DNA from: Candidatus Defluviicoccus seviourii
GTDB taxonomy: Bacteria; Pseudomonadota; Alphaproteobacteria; Rhodospirillales; Defluviicoccaceae
Reading direction: 5' to 3'
Length of the DNA stretch: 64,000 bases
Assembly (NCBI GenBank): GCA_900609035.2
Contig: UXAT02000001.1
Span: 186,001-250,000, forward strand
The notes under the pieces: model-generated
Told to the model about the DNA's origin: nothing
Database searches by the model: none
The model's input: only the letters and a program-made list of their open reading frames with translations
Made by a program: the position numbers and the translations under genes
Shown here: piece after piece, positions 27,321-36,660 of the stretch
Layout: every line of letters starts with the position of its first letter
Position numbering within the stretch: position 1 is the stretch's first letter

Positions 27321-28963
27321 GCCGACTTCTCCAAGTTCGCTTGCAGTGCGGCGGCGCCGGCTTTCTGGGCCCGTTCGATCCCGGCGTTGAGGGCCTCGCA
27401 CACCGTCGAAAGCACCTTGATGCGCGTGAACAGCTTGTCGTTGCCCTCGACCAGCGTCCATGGCGCCTGCTGGGTACTGGTGCGTTCAACCATGTCGTTG
27501 ACCGCTTCCTCGTACAGGCTCCACTGCTCGCGATTGCGCCAATCCTCGTCGGTCAATTTCCACTGCTTGTAGGCCGTGCTCTCCCGTGCCTTGAACCGTG
27601 AGAGCTGCTCTTCATTGGTGATATGGATCCAGAATTTGCACAAGACGATCCCGTGATGGACGAGCTGATCCTCGAAATCGTTGATCTCGGCGTAGGCCCG
27701 CTTCCATTCGTCTTCGGCGGCAAATCCTTCGACCCGTTCGACCAGCACCCGGCCGTACCAGCTGCGATCGAAGATCGTTAACCGGCCGGCCCGCGACAGG
27801 TGCCGCCAGAAGCGCCACAGATAGTGCTTGGCCCGCTCCTCGTCGGTGGGAGCAGCGATCGGGATGACCTGATAGTCGCGCGCATCCAACGCCTCGGTGA
27901 TGCGCCGCACGGCGCCGCCCTTGCCGGCGGCATCCCAGCCTTCGAACACCAGGATCGTCGAAAGCCCCAGCTTCTTGGCGGTCCGGCAGCTCAGGTTCAG
28001 CTTGCCCTGATACTCCTCCCGCTTCTTGCGGTAGCTGCGTTTGTCGCAGGCGACGGTCATGTCGAGCCGGTCGAGAACGGTCAGCCGGCGCACCTTGCTT
28101 GTCCGCATCGGTGTCGCCGTTGTCCCCATGGCCGTCAGCTCGCCGCCAGAGTCACCGGCCGGGTCCCCGGCCGGATTGGTCGCCATTGGCATCAGCGCAC
28201 ACGCTTGCTGCGCGGCCGCGAGCTCGGTGCGCAATTTCTTGTGCAGCTCCGCCTCGTGGATGTGCGTGCGGACCGCATCCAGGATCGCCGTGCCGACGGT
28301 GACGCTGCGGTATCGCTTATCGACGCCCTCGACGATCTGCCACGGCGACTTGTGTGTCGATGTGCGCATGATGATGCGCTCGGCGGCGGTCACGAAGGTG
28401 TCGTAAAGGTGCCAATGGTCCCAATCCGTCTGCGTCACCCGCCAGCGCGTCAAGGGATCCTTCTGCAGTGCCTTGAGGCGTGTCTTTTGGGCGTCCCGAC
28501 CGAGATGCATCCAGAACTTCAGGATGAGCGCGCCGTCATCGGCGAGGCATTTCTCGAACGCGATGATTCGGTCGAGCGCCTCGTCGTACTCGGCCTCGCT
28601 GGTGCGCCCATAGACGCGGTCCAGGAGCGGGCGCGAGTACCAGCTTGACAGGAACAGCCCGACCCGGCCTCTCGCCGGCAGGTCGCGCCAATAGCGCCAG
28701 TACTCCGGCCGCTCAGCCATCTCATCCGAGGCTTGCCCGTAGGCGCGCGTGATCAGCCAGCGCGGATCCATCCATTCGTTGAGGAGATTGACCGTCTCGC
28801 TCTTGCCGGCGCCGTCGACCCCGGCGAACACGATGATGACGGGAAACTTGCCCGAAAGTCGCAGCTCATGCTGTACCGCCAGAAGATCCGAGCGCAGCAC
28901 GGGCTCGATTTCGTGAAATTCCTCCTTGGTAAGCGAGCTGCCGAGTTCTGCCGTTCTGAACAT
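27317..28963 (-). CDS. pap: Tandem-domain PPK2 (polyphosphate:AMP phosphotransferase type)
   Basis: Two PPK2 kinase domains are fused. Domain 1 (residues ~20-250) has FAGVDGAGKSETVN and domain 2 (~300-535) has FEGWDAAGKGGAVRR followed by FDRSWYGRVLVERVEGF. Such two-domain PPK2 enzymes phosphorylate AMP to ADP with polyphosphate; with ppk1 this would allow ATP regeneration. The ATG at 28963 gives 548 aa, but GAGGAG abuts it directly. An in-frame GTG at 28999, about twelve codons upstream, is a real alternative. It is divergent from ppx. Confidence 0.92.
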   Translation of the reverse strand: MFRTAELGSSLTKEEFHEIEPVLRSDLLAVQHELRLSGKFPVIIVFAGVDGAGKSETVNLLNEWMDPRWLITRAYGQASDEMAERPEYWRYWRDLPARGRVGLFLSSWYSRPLLDRVYGRTSEAEYDEALDRIIAFEKCLADDGALILKFWMHLGRDAQKTRLKALQKDPLTRWRVTQTDWDHWHLYDTFVTAAERIIMRTSTHKSPWQIVEGVDKRYRSVTVGTAILDAVRTHIHEAELHKKLRTELAAAQQACALMPMATNPAGDPAGDSGGELTAMGTTATPMRTSKVRRLTVLDRLDMTVACDKRSYRKKREEYQGKLNLSCRTAKKLGLSTILVFEGWDAAGKGGAVRRITEALDARDYQVIPIAAPTDEERAKHYLWRFWRHLSRAGRLTIFDRSWYGRVLVERVEGFAAEDEWKRAYAEINDFEDQLVHHGIVLCKFWIHITNEEQLSRFKARESTAYKQWKLTDEDWRNREQWSLYEEAVNDMVERTSTQQAPWTLVEGNDKLFTRIKVLSTVCEALNAGIERAQKAGAAALQANLEKSA

Positions 28964-29105
28964 CTCCTCGATCCCCTTCTTGCCGCGGGTATGGTAAACA
29001 CTCGTTTGGCAGTTGTCTTCAGTCTGCTGCCGCGGCGGGCATTGGTCCGCCCCATCCGATCGGGATCGGAGATGCCGTTGGCTGCTGCCACCCGCGAGCA
29101 CCGTC

Positions 29106-30698
29106 ATGTCTGCCAGCCCTGATCCGCTTCAAGACGCGGGGTCGCCCGTTCGTTCGGCGCGTCCTCTGGCGCTTCGCAGCGGGCGGCAACGCAAGGCCGG
29201 CAAGCGTCCTGGTCACGAGGAGCAAGATCAGGGCCGTGTCGGCGTCGTCGACATTGGCTCGAATACCGTCCGCCTTGTCGTCTACGAAGTTCCGAGCCGG
29301 TTACCGATCCCGATCTTCAACGAAAAGGCGGAGTGCCGCTTGGGCGAAGGCCTGAGCCAGAGCGGCAAACTGAGCCCAGCCGGTGTCGAACGAGCCTTGC
29401 GCGCACTGCGCCGGTTCGCCTCGCTCGCGCTCGCGATGGGGGTAGAACACCTTGAGCTGGTCGCGACGGCCGCGGTTCGCGATGCGTCGGACGGCGTAGC
29501 CTTCGTTGAGCGGGTCGAGCAGACCTGCGGCGTCCAGGTCCACGTACTTTCCGGCGCGGAGGAAGCCCGGCTTGCGGCCGTAGGCGTGCTCAACGGTTCG
29601 CCGCTTGCCGACGGAGCGTTGGCCGATCTCGGTGGCGGCAGTCTCGACCTTGTCAGCCTTGATGCCGGCCGGATTGGCACCTTTGCGACCCTTCCCTTGG
29701 GCCATCTGCGCTTGGCGGAGGAGTCTGCCGGCGATCGCGTGAAAGCGCGCGCGCTCCTGGAAGAACGGCTGTCAACCGTTCCCTGGCTCGATGCGGTCGG
29801 CGGTCGCGGACTTTATTGCGTCGGCGGTTCGTGGCGGGCGCTCGCACGCGTGTTCATCGATCAAATGCACCACCCGTTGCATGTCGTTGATAACTTTACG
29901 ATCAGCTTTTTCGATGCCATCAAGCTTGCCAACCTGCTGGCCAGCCTGAGCCGCGCCACCGTCGAACGGTTGGGAAACCTCGATGCCAAACGGGCGGACA
30001 CGCTCCCGTTCGCGGCCGGCGCGCTCGCAGCTCTTCTGGAACGGACACGGCCGCGCGAGGTTTCCTTCTCCGCCTTCAGCATGCGGGAAGGCCAGATGCT
30101 GGAACTGTTGCCGCGGCACTTGCGCGGGCAGGACGCGCTGATCAGCGCCTGCGAGGGCCAAGCCGAGCGGGAGGGGCGCTTCGCCCAGCACGGTGAGGAA
30201 ATCCTCGACTGGATGTCACCGCTGTTCGAGCCCGAAAAGCCGGCCGAGCGGCGCCTGCGGCTGGCGAGTTGCCTATTGAGCGACATCGGGTGGAGCGAAC
30301 ATCCCGACTATCGCGCCATTCATGCCTTCCACCGCGTTCTCCGCATCCCCTACCCCGGCCTCAGCCATCCGGAGCGGGCCGAAATGGCGATCGCGATCCT
30401 GGTCCGCTATGGCGGCAAGGAGGACGACCCGATGGTCATGCCGGTTCGCACGCTCCTTACCGACGCGGATCTGAGCCGCGCCCGCGTCACCGGCCTCGCG
30501 CTCAGGCTTGCGCACACCTTGACCGGTGGCGCGCCCGGCCTGCTGCCGCAGACGTTGCTGATCCGCAAGAACGCATCCCTTGTCCTCGAATTGCCGGGCG
30601 ATCCGCTTGTTTTCCACAGCGAGGCCGTCGAACGGCGCTTCCTGCGCCTCGCCAAAGCGATGACACTGAAAGGCGAGATCCGTCCAACTGCGCGCTGA
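29106..30698 (+). CDS. ppx: Exopolyphosphatase / guanosine pentaphosphate phosphatase (Ppx/GppA)
   Basis: Hydrolyses polyphosphate from its ends, or pppGpp. The actin-like ATPase fold shows VGVVDIGSNTVRLVVYE (~residue 45), LSGAEEARLAAVGV (~155) and DLGGGSLDLVSL (~178). The ~200-residue C-terminal extension of the longer Ppx class is present. It has 530 aa from ATG 29106. Divergent placement from pap-ppk-sixA puts synthesis, use and breakdown of polyphosphate side by side. Confidence 0.93.
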   Translation: MSASPDPLQDAGSPVRSARPLALRSGRQRKAGKRPGHEEQDQGRVGVVDIGSNTVRLVVYEVPSRLPIPIFNEKAECRLGEGLSQSGKLSPAGVERALRALRRFASLALAMGVEHLELVATAAVRDASDGVAFVERVEQTCGVQVHVLSGAEEARLAAVGVLNGSPLADGALADLGGGSLDLVSLDAGRIGTFATLPLGHLRLAEESAGDRVKARALLEERLSTVPWLDAVGGRGLYCVGGSWRALARVFIDQMHHPLHVVDNFTISFFDAIKLANLLASLSRATVERLGNLDAKRADTLPFAAGALAALLERTRPREVSFSAFSMREGQMLELLPRHLRGQDALISACEGQAEREGRFAQHGEEILDWMSPLFEPEKPAERRLRLASCLLSDIGWSEHPDYRAIHAFHRVLRIPYPGLSHPERAEMAIAILVRYGGKEDDPMVMPVRTLLTDADLSRARVTGLALRLAHTLTGGAPGLLPQTLLIRKNASLVLELPGDPLVFHSEAVERRFLRLAKAMTLKGEIRPTAR

Positions 30699-30721
30699 GC
30701 GTATTCGCGCGGTCAGCCGGC

Positions 30722-31900
30722 TTAACAAGCCGCCTCAGCGCTGCCCGTTTCCCGATCGACGAGAACGAGCTTGCGGCCGCGGACCGCGAGGGCGAGTTCC
30801 CCTGAGTGCAGTCTCAACGCATCCGCCCCGAAGAGCTGCCGGCGCCAGCCGTGCAGCGCTGGCACGTCGGCCTCTTCTCCCAGGGCCGCCAGGGTGTCGA
30901 TATCCTCCGACGAGGCGACCAGCCGCTGGGCTACCCCGGCGTCTTCCGACTTCATCTTCAAGAGCACTTTCAGGAGGTCCGAGATCGGGCCGATATGGCG
31001 CGGCAGCTCGCGCTTAACCTCGGCAAGCGGCAGCTGATCCTCCGCCAAACTGAGCGCGGTGCGCACCGCCGCCAGGATCGCCACGCCTTGCGCGCTGTCG
31101 ACAGTCTTGCGCGCCAAGCCACGGGTGCGCGCCAAATCATCGGCTGTCCGCGGCATGTGGTGGGCGATCTCCAACAACGCTTCGTCACGCAGCACCCAGG
31201 CACGGGGAAGGTCGCGCGCCTGCGCCTCGCGCTCCCGCCAGGCCGCGAGCGCCCGCGCAACGGCGAGAAAACGGGCGTTGCCGCCCCGGTACTTGAGCCG
31301 GCGGAACGCTTCATCGGGCTCGAACTTGTACGTTTGTGGATCGGTCAGCGTCGCGAGTTCCTCCGCCAGCCAATCACCACGGCCGGTCGCTTCAAGCCGA
31401 TGTTTGAGCTTGCGATAGACGGGCAGCAGGTGGACGACGTCACCGATCGCGTATTCAATCTGCCGCTGCGAGAGCGGTCTCAGCGACCAGTCCGTAAAGC
31501 GTGAACCCTTGTCGAGCCGGGCGCGGGCGAGCTTGGCCGCGAGTGTCTCGTAAGATACCTGGTCACCGAAGCCGCAGACCATCGCCGCCAGTTGGGTATC
31601 GAACAGCGGTGCCGGCAGGCGGCCGCCGATGTGAAAGAAGATCTCAAGATCCTGGCGGCCGGCGTGAAACACCTTCACGGTCTCCGGCGCATCCCACAGC
31701 GCCAGCAGCGGCGAAATGTCCATTCCGTCGGCTAAAGGGTCAATGGCCGCCGCTTCGTTGGCGCCGGCCACCTGGACCAGGCACAGCTTCGGCCAGTAGG
31801 TCTTCTCGCGCAGGAACTCGGTGTCGACGGCGACCGCGTCCTGTCCCTTAAGGCGGGCGCAGAAGTCCGCCAGCTGCTCATTTCTCGTGATCAAATGCAT
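30722..31900 (-). CDS. rnd: Ribonuclease D
   Basis: A DEDD-type 3'-5' exoribonuclease involved in tRNA and stable RNA maturation. Exo motifs are DTEFLRE (~residue 26), FHAGRQDLEIF (~78) and YAIGDVVHLLPVY (~150), followed by an HRDC domain at residues ~205-290 (AWREREAQARDLPRAWVL). I set the start at ATG 31900 (MHLITRNEQ), giving 392 aa close to the family norm; 28 extra residues upstream are unlike the family. Confidence 0.94.
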   Translation of the reverse strand: MHLITRNEQLADFCARLKGQDAVAVDTEFLREKTYWPKLCLVQVAGANEAAAIDPLADGMDISPLLALWDAPETVKVFHAGRQDLEIFFHIGGRLPAPLFDTQLAAMVCGFGDQVSYETLAAKLARARLDKGSRFTDWSLRPLSQRQIEYAIGDVVHLLPVYRKLKHRLEATGRGDWLAEELATLTDPQTYKFEPDEAFRRLKYRGGNARFLAVARALAAWREREAQARDLPRAWVLRDEALLEIAHHMPRTADDLARTRGLARKTVDSAQGVAILAAVRTALSLAEDQLPLAEVKRELPRHIGPISDLLKVLLKMKSEDAGVAQRLVASSEDIDTLAALGEEADVPALHGWRRQLFGADALRLHSGELALAVRGRKLVLVDRETGSAEAAC

Positions 31901-32250
31901 GACCCAGTGGCTATACCGGCAAACCGGCCTGGGCGGAACAAGGAAACCGCGCGGCGCGCCCAAACGAGGCCGCCACGCGCCCAAATGGTGCTGCGCTCAC
32001 CGTCACTCGCCGAATCAGTGCCGCATTTTTGCGCAAGGCCCTGGACCGTAACCGCGCCCGCTTGCCCTGCCTGCACCCGCTCTTCGCATCGAAAGTTGAG
32101 TTTTTCCCCATGTTCCACATATTTACAGGCTTGTGACAGCCCAAGATCTGGCCTTTCCTCATCGATACATCATACCGGTTGACGTGCATCGAATTGTGCG
32201 CGATCGGTTCAGCGAGTAATGCAAGTAGACCGCGTAGATGGAGGTGGCGT
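31901..32250. other. Intergenic region upstream of rnd
   Basis: A 350-bp stretch without a convincing gene, somewhat less GC-rich than its surroundings at 32090-32220. It should contain the rnd promoter (minus) and the promoter for the 30-aa frame and SDR gene (plus). Only one -35-like TTGACG (about 32179) is visible, without a good -10 partner. Overlapping minus-strand frames here lack family features and start signals. Confidence 0.4.
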
Positions 32251-32343
32251 GTGCGGGAGTTCCTCGAAGAGAATTGGCCGGAACTGCTCGTCGGGCTCGG
32301 ACTGGCAATGTCTTCGCTGTCGACAGCCTTGTCGCTGATGTGA
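32251..32343 (+). CDS. Putative 30-aa hydrophobic small protein
   Basis: A GTG at 32251 follows GATGGAGGTGGC, a strong ribosome-binding site. It opens a 30-codon frame with an acidic amphipathic N terminus (VREFLEENWPELL) and a hydrophobic C-terminal half (VGLGLAMSSLSTALSLM). That layout suits a small membrane-associated protein. It is not recognised; chance cannot be excluded at this length. The next gene starts 120 bp downstream. Confidence 0.4.
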   Translation: MREFLEENWPELLVGLGLAMSSLSTALSLM

Positions 32344-32462
32344 GGAAGCGCGGCACTGGGCTGCTGCTTCAGGAGGCAGGGTATCATCGACCACTTGCGC
32401 GGGGGCTTGGGGGATCGTTAGGTTGATTGCGCATTCTTCTCAACATGAGGCGCGATCTCCCG

Positions 32463-33215
32463 ATGGATCTATGGCAAACCTCCGCTCTCGTTACCGGCGC
32501 CGCCTCCGGATTGGGCGCTGAGGTTGCGCGCTATCTTTCGGAGGCCGGTGCGCGCGTTACCGTTCTCGATGTTGACGACGCTACGCTGGCGACGGTCGCG
32601 AACACCATCGGTGCCGATGCGATCGTCTGTGACGTTGCCGATCCGGTGGCGACCGAAGCCGCGTTGGTGCGGGTCCGCGAGCGGCATGGGCCGGCCCGGA
32701 TTCTCGTCCACTGCGTCGGCCGCGCCCATCCGCAAAAGATCATCAGCGACGACGGACCGATGCCGCTTGAGGATTTTCGCCGCCTCGTCGATGTCAATCT
32801 GATCGGCAGCTTCAACGTCATGCGGCTGGCCGCAGCCGAAATGGCGCGCCTCGAACCCGTCGCGAACGGCGAGCGCGGCGTGATCATCTTCACCGCGTCC
32901 GTCTCCGCCTACGAGGGCCAGAGCGGCGAAGCCGCCTACGCAGCCTCGAAAGGCGGCGTCGTCAGCATGATCCTGCCGGCCGCGCGCGAACTGGGCGCGC
33001 ACGGCATCCGCGTCGTCGGCATTGCGCCTGGCTTGTTCGGCACGGCAACGCTGTTCGCCATGGAGCGCAACCTCGACTCACGGCTGGTCCATTCCATCCC
33101 GTTCCCGCATCGGTTCGGCGATCCGGCGGAATTCGCAATGCTGGTCATGCACGTCGTCAAGAACATCATGATCAACGGCACCGTCCTTCGCCTTGATGGC
33201 GGCTATCACCGTTAA
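32463..33215 (+). CDS. Short-chain dehydrogenase/reductase, HSD10 (3-hydroxyacyl-CoA dehydrogenase type 2)-like
   Basis: A Rossmann-fold oxidoreductase. VTGAASGLG (~residue 12) binds NAD(H), and the catalytic Ser and YxxxK are in TASVSAYEGQSGEAAYAASK (~142-162). The VSAYEGQSGEAAYAASKGG and GIRVVGIAPGLFGT pattern is closest to HSD10-type enzymes that oxidise 3-hydroxyacyl- or 2-methyl-3-hydroxybutyryl-CoA. The ATG at 32463 gives 250 aa; upstream ATG 32445 and TTG 32427 are alternatives. The substrate is inferred. Confidence 0.88.
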   Translation: MDLWQTSALVTGAASGLGAEVARYLSEAGARVTVLDVDDATLATVANTIGADAIVCDVADPVATEAALVRVRERHGPARILVHCVGRAHPQKIISDDGPMPLEDFRRLVDVNLIGSFNVMRLAAAEMARLEPVANGERGVIIFTASVSAYEGQSGEAAYAASKGGVVSMILPAARELGAHGIRVVGIAPGLFGTATLFAMERNLDSRLVHSIPFPHRFGDPAEFAMLVMHVVKNIMINGTVLRLDGGYHR

Positions 33216-33242
33216 ACCTGCGATCATCAGGAGGGGAGCACC

Positions 33243-34076
33243 GTGCCAAAGCGGATAGTCCTCTACCTCGTAAGCCATGCGTCGGGTGAGCTGGTCGAGA
33301 TGATGGCCCGCAATGCCGTAGCACAGCTTGCCGACGTCACCATCGAGCGCACGCTGTGGAAGTTCGTTCGCTCGCTTGAGCAGTTGCCGGCCATCCTGGG
33401 GACGATCGCCCAGGAACCGGGTTTTACAATGCACACGGTCGCTGCAACCGATGTCCGCCTTGCTCTCGAGGAAGGCTGCCGGCAGTTGCGGGTACCTTGC
33501 ATGTTCGTTCTGGAGCCGGCCGTCTCGCGGCTGGCCGAGCATTTCGCGACGACAATCCAATACCGGCCGAGCGCGCGCGATACCATTGACGAGGAGTATT
33601 TCCGCCGCGTCGAGGCGATGAAGTTCACGCTTGCCCACGACGACGGTGCCGCCGCCGATGATCTCGAGGGCGCCGATGTGGTCCTGGTCGGGGTCTCGCG
33701 TGCGACCAAGACACCGACATGCATGTATCTCGCCTCGCGCGGCATCAAGGCGGCAAACGTGCCGCTCGTGCCGGGCGTGCCGCTGCCGGAGGCCTTGAGC
33801 CGGCCAGGCACTCTCCTCGTGGTCGGGCTCACGGTTGACCCCGGCCGGCTGGCCAACGTTCGCCGCGCGCGCCTCAAGGCCTTGGCCGAGAATCGCGAAA
33901 CCGACTATGCCGACTTCGACGAGATCGGAAACGAGGTCCGCGAGGCACGCCGGCTGTTCCTCCGCCGCGGCTGGCCGATCATTGACGTCAGCAACAAGTC
34001 GATCGAGCAGACGGCATCCTTGATCATCGCCATGCTTGCCAAACGCTCGCCGCCGCCGCCGGATGCCGTGCCTTGA
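33243..34076 (+). CDS. Pyruvate,phosphate dikinase / PEP synthase regulatory protein (DUF299)
   Basis: A bifunctional kinase/phosphorylase that controls PPDK or PEP synthase by reversible Thr phosphorylation using ADP or phosphate. The P-loop-like signature is VLVGVSRATKTPTCMYLA (~residue 150), preceded by the N-terminal LYLVSHASGELVEMMARNA. It has 277 aa. The start is GTG at 33243 after GGAGGGGAGCACC. It is 27 bp behind the SDR gene and likely co-transcribed with it. Confidence 0.93.
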   Translation: MPKRIVLYLVSHASGELVEMMARNAVAQLADVTIERTLWKFVRSLEQLPAILGTIAQEPGFTMHTVAATDVRLALEEGCRQLRVPCMFVLEPAVSRLAEHFATTIQYRPSARDTIDEEYFRRVEAMKFTLAHDDGAAADDLEGADVVLVGVSRATKTPTCMYLASRGIKAANVPLVPGVPLPEALSRPGTLLVVGLTVDPGRLANVRRARLKALAENRETDYADFDEIGNEVREARRLFLRRGWPIIDVSNKSIEQTASLIIAMLAKRSPPPPDAVP

Positions 34077-34135
34077 CAAGGCCGCTCCTTCCATGCGCAT
34101 TTCCGCGCGCTTCTTGAAGGGCCCAGAATTCCGCC

Positions 34136-35947
34136 ATGCATCCTTACCGCACCCACACTTGCGGCGAACTGCGCGCGTCGCACGCTGGTTCTACGGTCCG
34201 GCTCTCGGGCTGGGTCCATCGCAAGCGCGATCACGGCCATCTCCTGTTCCTTGATCTGCGCGATCATTACGGCATCACCCAGTGCGTCATCGACACCAGC
34301 AGCCCGCTGTTCGCGGTGGCGACCGGTGCGCGGCCCGAAAGCGTCGTCACCATCACCGGCACCGTGGTCATCCGCTCACCGGACACGGTGAACGCGCAAC
34401 TGCCGACGGGCGAAGTCGAGCTCAGGATTGAAGATCTCGCCATCGACTCGATGGCCGACATCCTGCCGCTGCAGGTCGCGGGTGATGCCGACCTGGGCGA
34501 GGACGTGCGCTTGCGCTACCGCTTTCTCGACCTGCGGCGGGAGAAGATGCAGCGCAACATCCTTCTGCGCAGCCAGGTGATCGCCTCGATCCGCCGCCGC
34601 ATGGTCGAGGCCGGCTTCGTCGAATTCCAGACGCCGATCCTGACCGCGAGTTCGCCGGAAGGCGCACGCGATTACCTCGTGCCGAGCCGCCAGCACCCCG
34701 GCAAGTTCTACGCCCTGCCGCAGGCACCGCAGCAGTTCAAACAGCTGTTGATGGCATCTGGCTTCGATCGCTACTTCCAGATCGCACCCTGCTTTCGCGA
34801 CGAGGACGCCCGCGCCGACCGCTCGCCCGGCGAGTTCTATCAGCTCGATTTCGAGATGGCGTTCGCCACCCAAGAAGACGTATTCGCTGCCATCGAGCCG
34901 GTCCTGCACGATGTCTTCGTCGAGTTCGGCAGCGGGCGGCAGGTGACGCCGCCGCCCTTCCCGCGCATCCCTTACGCTGAAAGCATGTTGCGCTACGGCA
35001 ACGACAAGCCGGACCTGCGCAATCCGCTCGTCATCACGGACGTGACCGACGCCTTTCGCGGCGGCGGCTTCGGTCTGTTTGCGCGCGCCATCGAAGCGGG
35101 CGCGGTGGTGCGAGCGGTGGCAGCGCCGGGCGCCGCATCCAAGCCGCGCGCGTTCTTCGACAAGCTCAACGACTGGGCACGCGCTGAGGGCGCCGGCGGG
35201 CTCGGCTACATCATCTTTGCCGGCGGCGAGACGAAGGGGCCGATCGCCAAGAACCTGGAACCGGCCCGGATCGCCCGGCTGCAAGAGGTTACCGAGGTCA
35301 GCGATGGCGGTGCGGTCTTCTTCGTCTGCGGCAAGGAGGCCGAAGCCGGAAAGTTTGCCGGCGTCGTGCGCGAGCGCTTGTGCGACGAGTTGGGCCTGCG
35401 CGAAGCGGACGCGTTCCGCTTCCTCTGGGTGGTTGACTTTCCGTTTTACGAGCGCAACCCCGAGACCGGCCAGATCGAGTTCAGTCACAATCCGTTCTCG
35501 ATGCCGCAAGGCGGTTTGCAGGCGCTCGAATCCATGGATCCGCTCGCCATCCGCGCGTTTCAGTACGACATCGTCTGCAACGGGATCGAGCTTTCGAGCG
35601 GTGCCATCCGCAACCATCGCCCCGACGTCATGATCAAGGCGTTTGCCATCGCCGGCTATGGCGAGGACGAGGTCCAGCGGCGGTTCGGCGGCTTGTTCAA
35701 CGCCTTCCGCTACGGCGCGCCGCCGCACGGCGGTTGCGCCCCCGGCATCGACCGCATCGTGATGATGCTGGCCAACGAGCCCAACATCCGCGAGATCATC
35801 GCCTTTCCGATGAACCAGCAGGCACAGGATCTGTTGATGGGGGCACCGGCCGAGGTCGAGCCGACCCGCCTCAGGGAGCTGCACCTGCGCCTCGATCTGC
35901 CAAAGCCGAAGGCCGTCGGCGCTAACCGCGGCGACGCTGGCGGATGA
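34136..35947 (+). CDS. aspS: Aspartyl-tRNA synthetase (bacterial type)
   Basis: A class II synthetase of 603 aa. The order is anticodon-binding OB domain (residues 1-105, [20 protein letters not shown]), catalytic core with motif 2 ([18 protein letters not shown], ~220) and motif 3 ([13 protein letters not shown], ~535), with the bacterial GAD insertion at ~300-420. In many alphaproteobacteria this enzyme also charges tRNA-Asn for later amidation; the sequence here does not decide that. It ends immediately next to the converging hdaA stop. Confidence 0.97.
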   Translation: MHPYRTHTCGELRASHAGSTVRLSGWVHRKRDHGHLLFLDLRDHYGITQCVIDTSSPLFAVATGARPESVVTITGTVVIRSPDTVNAQLPTGEVELRIEDLAIDSMADILPLQVAGDADLGEDVRLRYRFLDLRREKMQRNILLRSQVIASIRRRMVEAGFVEFQTPILTASSPEGARDYLVPSRQHPGKFYALPQAPQQFKQLLMASGFDRYFQIAPCFRDEDARADRSPGEFYQLDFEMAFATQEDVFAAIEPVLHDVFVEFGSGRQVTPPPFPRIPYAESMLRYGNDKPDLRNPLVITDVTDAFRGGGFGLFARAIEAGAVVRAVAAPGAASKPRAFFDKLNDWARAEGAGGLGYIIFAGGETKGPIAKNLEPARIARLQEVTEVSDGGAVFFVCGKEAEAGKFAGVVRERLCDELGLREADAFRFLWVVDFPFYERNPETGQIEFSHNPFSMPQGGLQALESMDPLAIRAFQYDIVCNGIELSSGAIRNHRPDVMIKAFAIAGYGEDEVQRRFGGLFNAFRYGAPPHGGCAPGIDRIVMMLANEPNIREIIAFPMNQQAQDLLMGAPAEVEPTRLRELHLRLDLPKPKAVGANRGDAGG

Positions 35948-36643
35948 TCACTCCTGTCCTGCCACCTGGTTGAGCGCTTCCGCCACCAGCGGAACGGTCA
36001 CGCGGCGGCGCGCACTCAATGAGGCGGCGTCGATCCTGGCAACGATGTCGCGCGCGGCAGCGAATGAGCGTTCGATGCGGTTGACCAGAAAGCCGATCAC
36101 CGCCTCATCGACGGCAAGCTGGCGGTCAGCGAACAGCTTCACCAGGAGAGCCGCGATCAGCGCCTGATCGGGCGCCCCAATGGCAACGGTCGGGCAGCTG
36201 TTAAGCCGCGAGCGCAAGTCTGCAAGCCGGATCTGCCAGCGCGCCGGCGGGGTTTGCGCGGTCAGCAGCATGGTCCGCCCCTCTTCCCGCGCGGCATTGT
36301 ACAAGTGCAGGAGCGGAGCCTCGTAGCCGGCCTCGATCGCCCGATCGGCGTTGTCGATCAGGATCGCCGCTGCCGCCAGCAGCGACGGCAACGCGGCGGG
36401 AGGTTGATGCCCGAGTTCGGTCGGCGTGACCGGCACGCCGCCGGTCCGCGCCAGGAACATGCGACCCAGGTGCGACTTGCCGCAGCCCGAAGGGCCAACA
36501 ACGATCACCGCGGGCGCCGGCCAACCGGGCCACCTCTCCAACCACGCCATGGCTTCGCGGTTGCTGTCGGCAACGAGGAAATCGGCCGCTCCGAGCGACG
36601 GTTGCGGTTCGAACGGAAGGGGGAGCTGACGTGATCCCGCCAC
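35948..36643 (-). CDS. hdaA: HdaA / DnaA-related regulatory inactivator (DnaA-ATPase homologue)
   Basis: A short AAA protein like DnaA domain III that, with the beta clamp, stimulates DnaA-ATP hydrolysis. The N terminus has QLPLPF, a beta-clamp-binding motif. Walker A is VGPSGCGKSHLGR (~residue 50) and Walker B is ILIDNADR. I chose the GTG at 36643 because GGAGGACGC precedes it (231 aa); the further TTG at 36664 lacks a site. It lies 17 bp after the DUF2066 gene. The stop codons of hdaA and aspS abut. Confidence 0.9.
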   Translation of the reverse strand: MAGSRQLPLPFEPQPSLGAADFLVADSNREAMAWLERWPGWPAPAVIVVGPSGCGKSHLGRMFLARTGGVPVTPTELGHQPPAALPSLLAAAAILIDNADRAIEAGYEAPLLHLYNAAREEGRTMLLTAQTPPARWQIRLADLRSRLNSCPTVAIGAPDQALIAALLVKLFADRQLAVDEAVIGFLVNRIERSFAAARDIVARIDAASLSARRRVTVPLVAEALNQVAGQE

Positions 36644-36660
36644 GCGTCCTCCTGCCCGGT

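Noticed and set aside
27321..27461. 47-residue extension of PPK1
   Set aside because: It lies wholly inside the pap coding region; ATG 27320 overlapping the pap stop is the natural start.
31911..32387. 158-codon minus-strand frame
   Set aside because: Low-complexity arginine/serine-rich translation, no start signal, and overlaps the region upstream of rnd.
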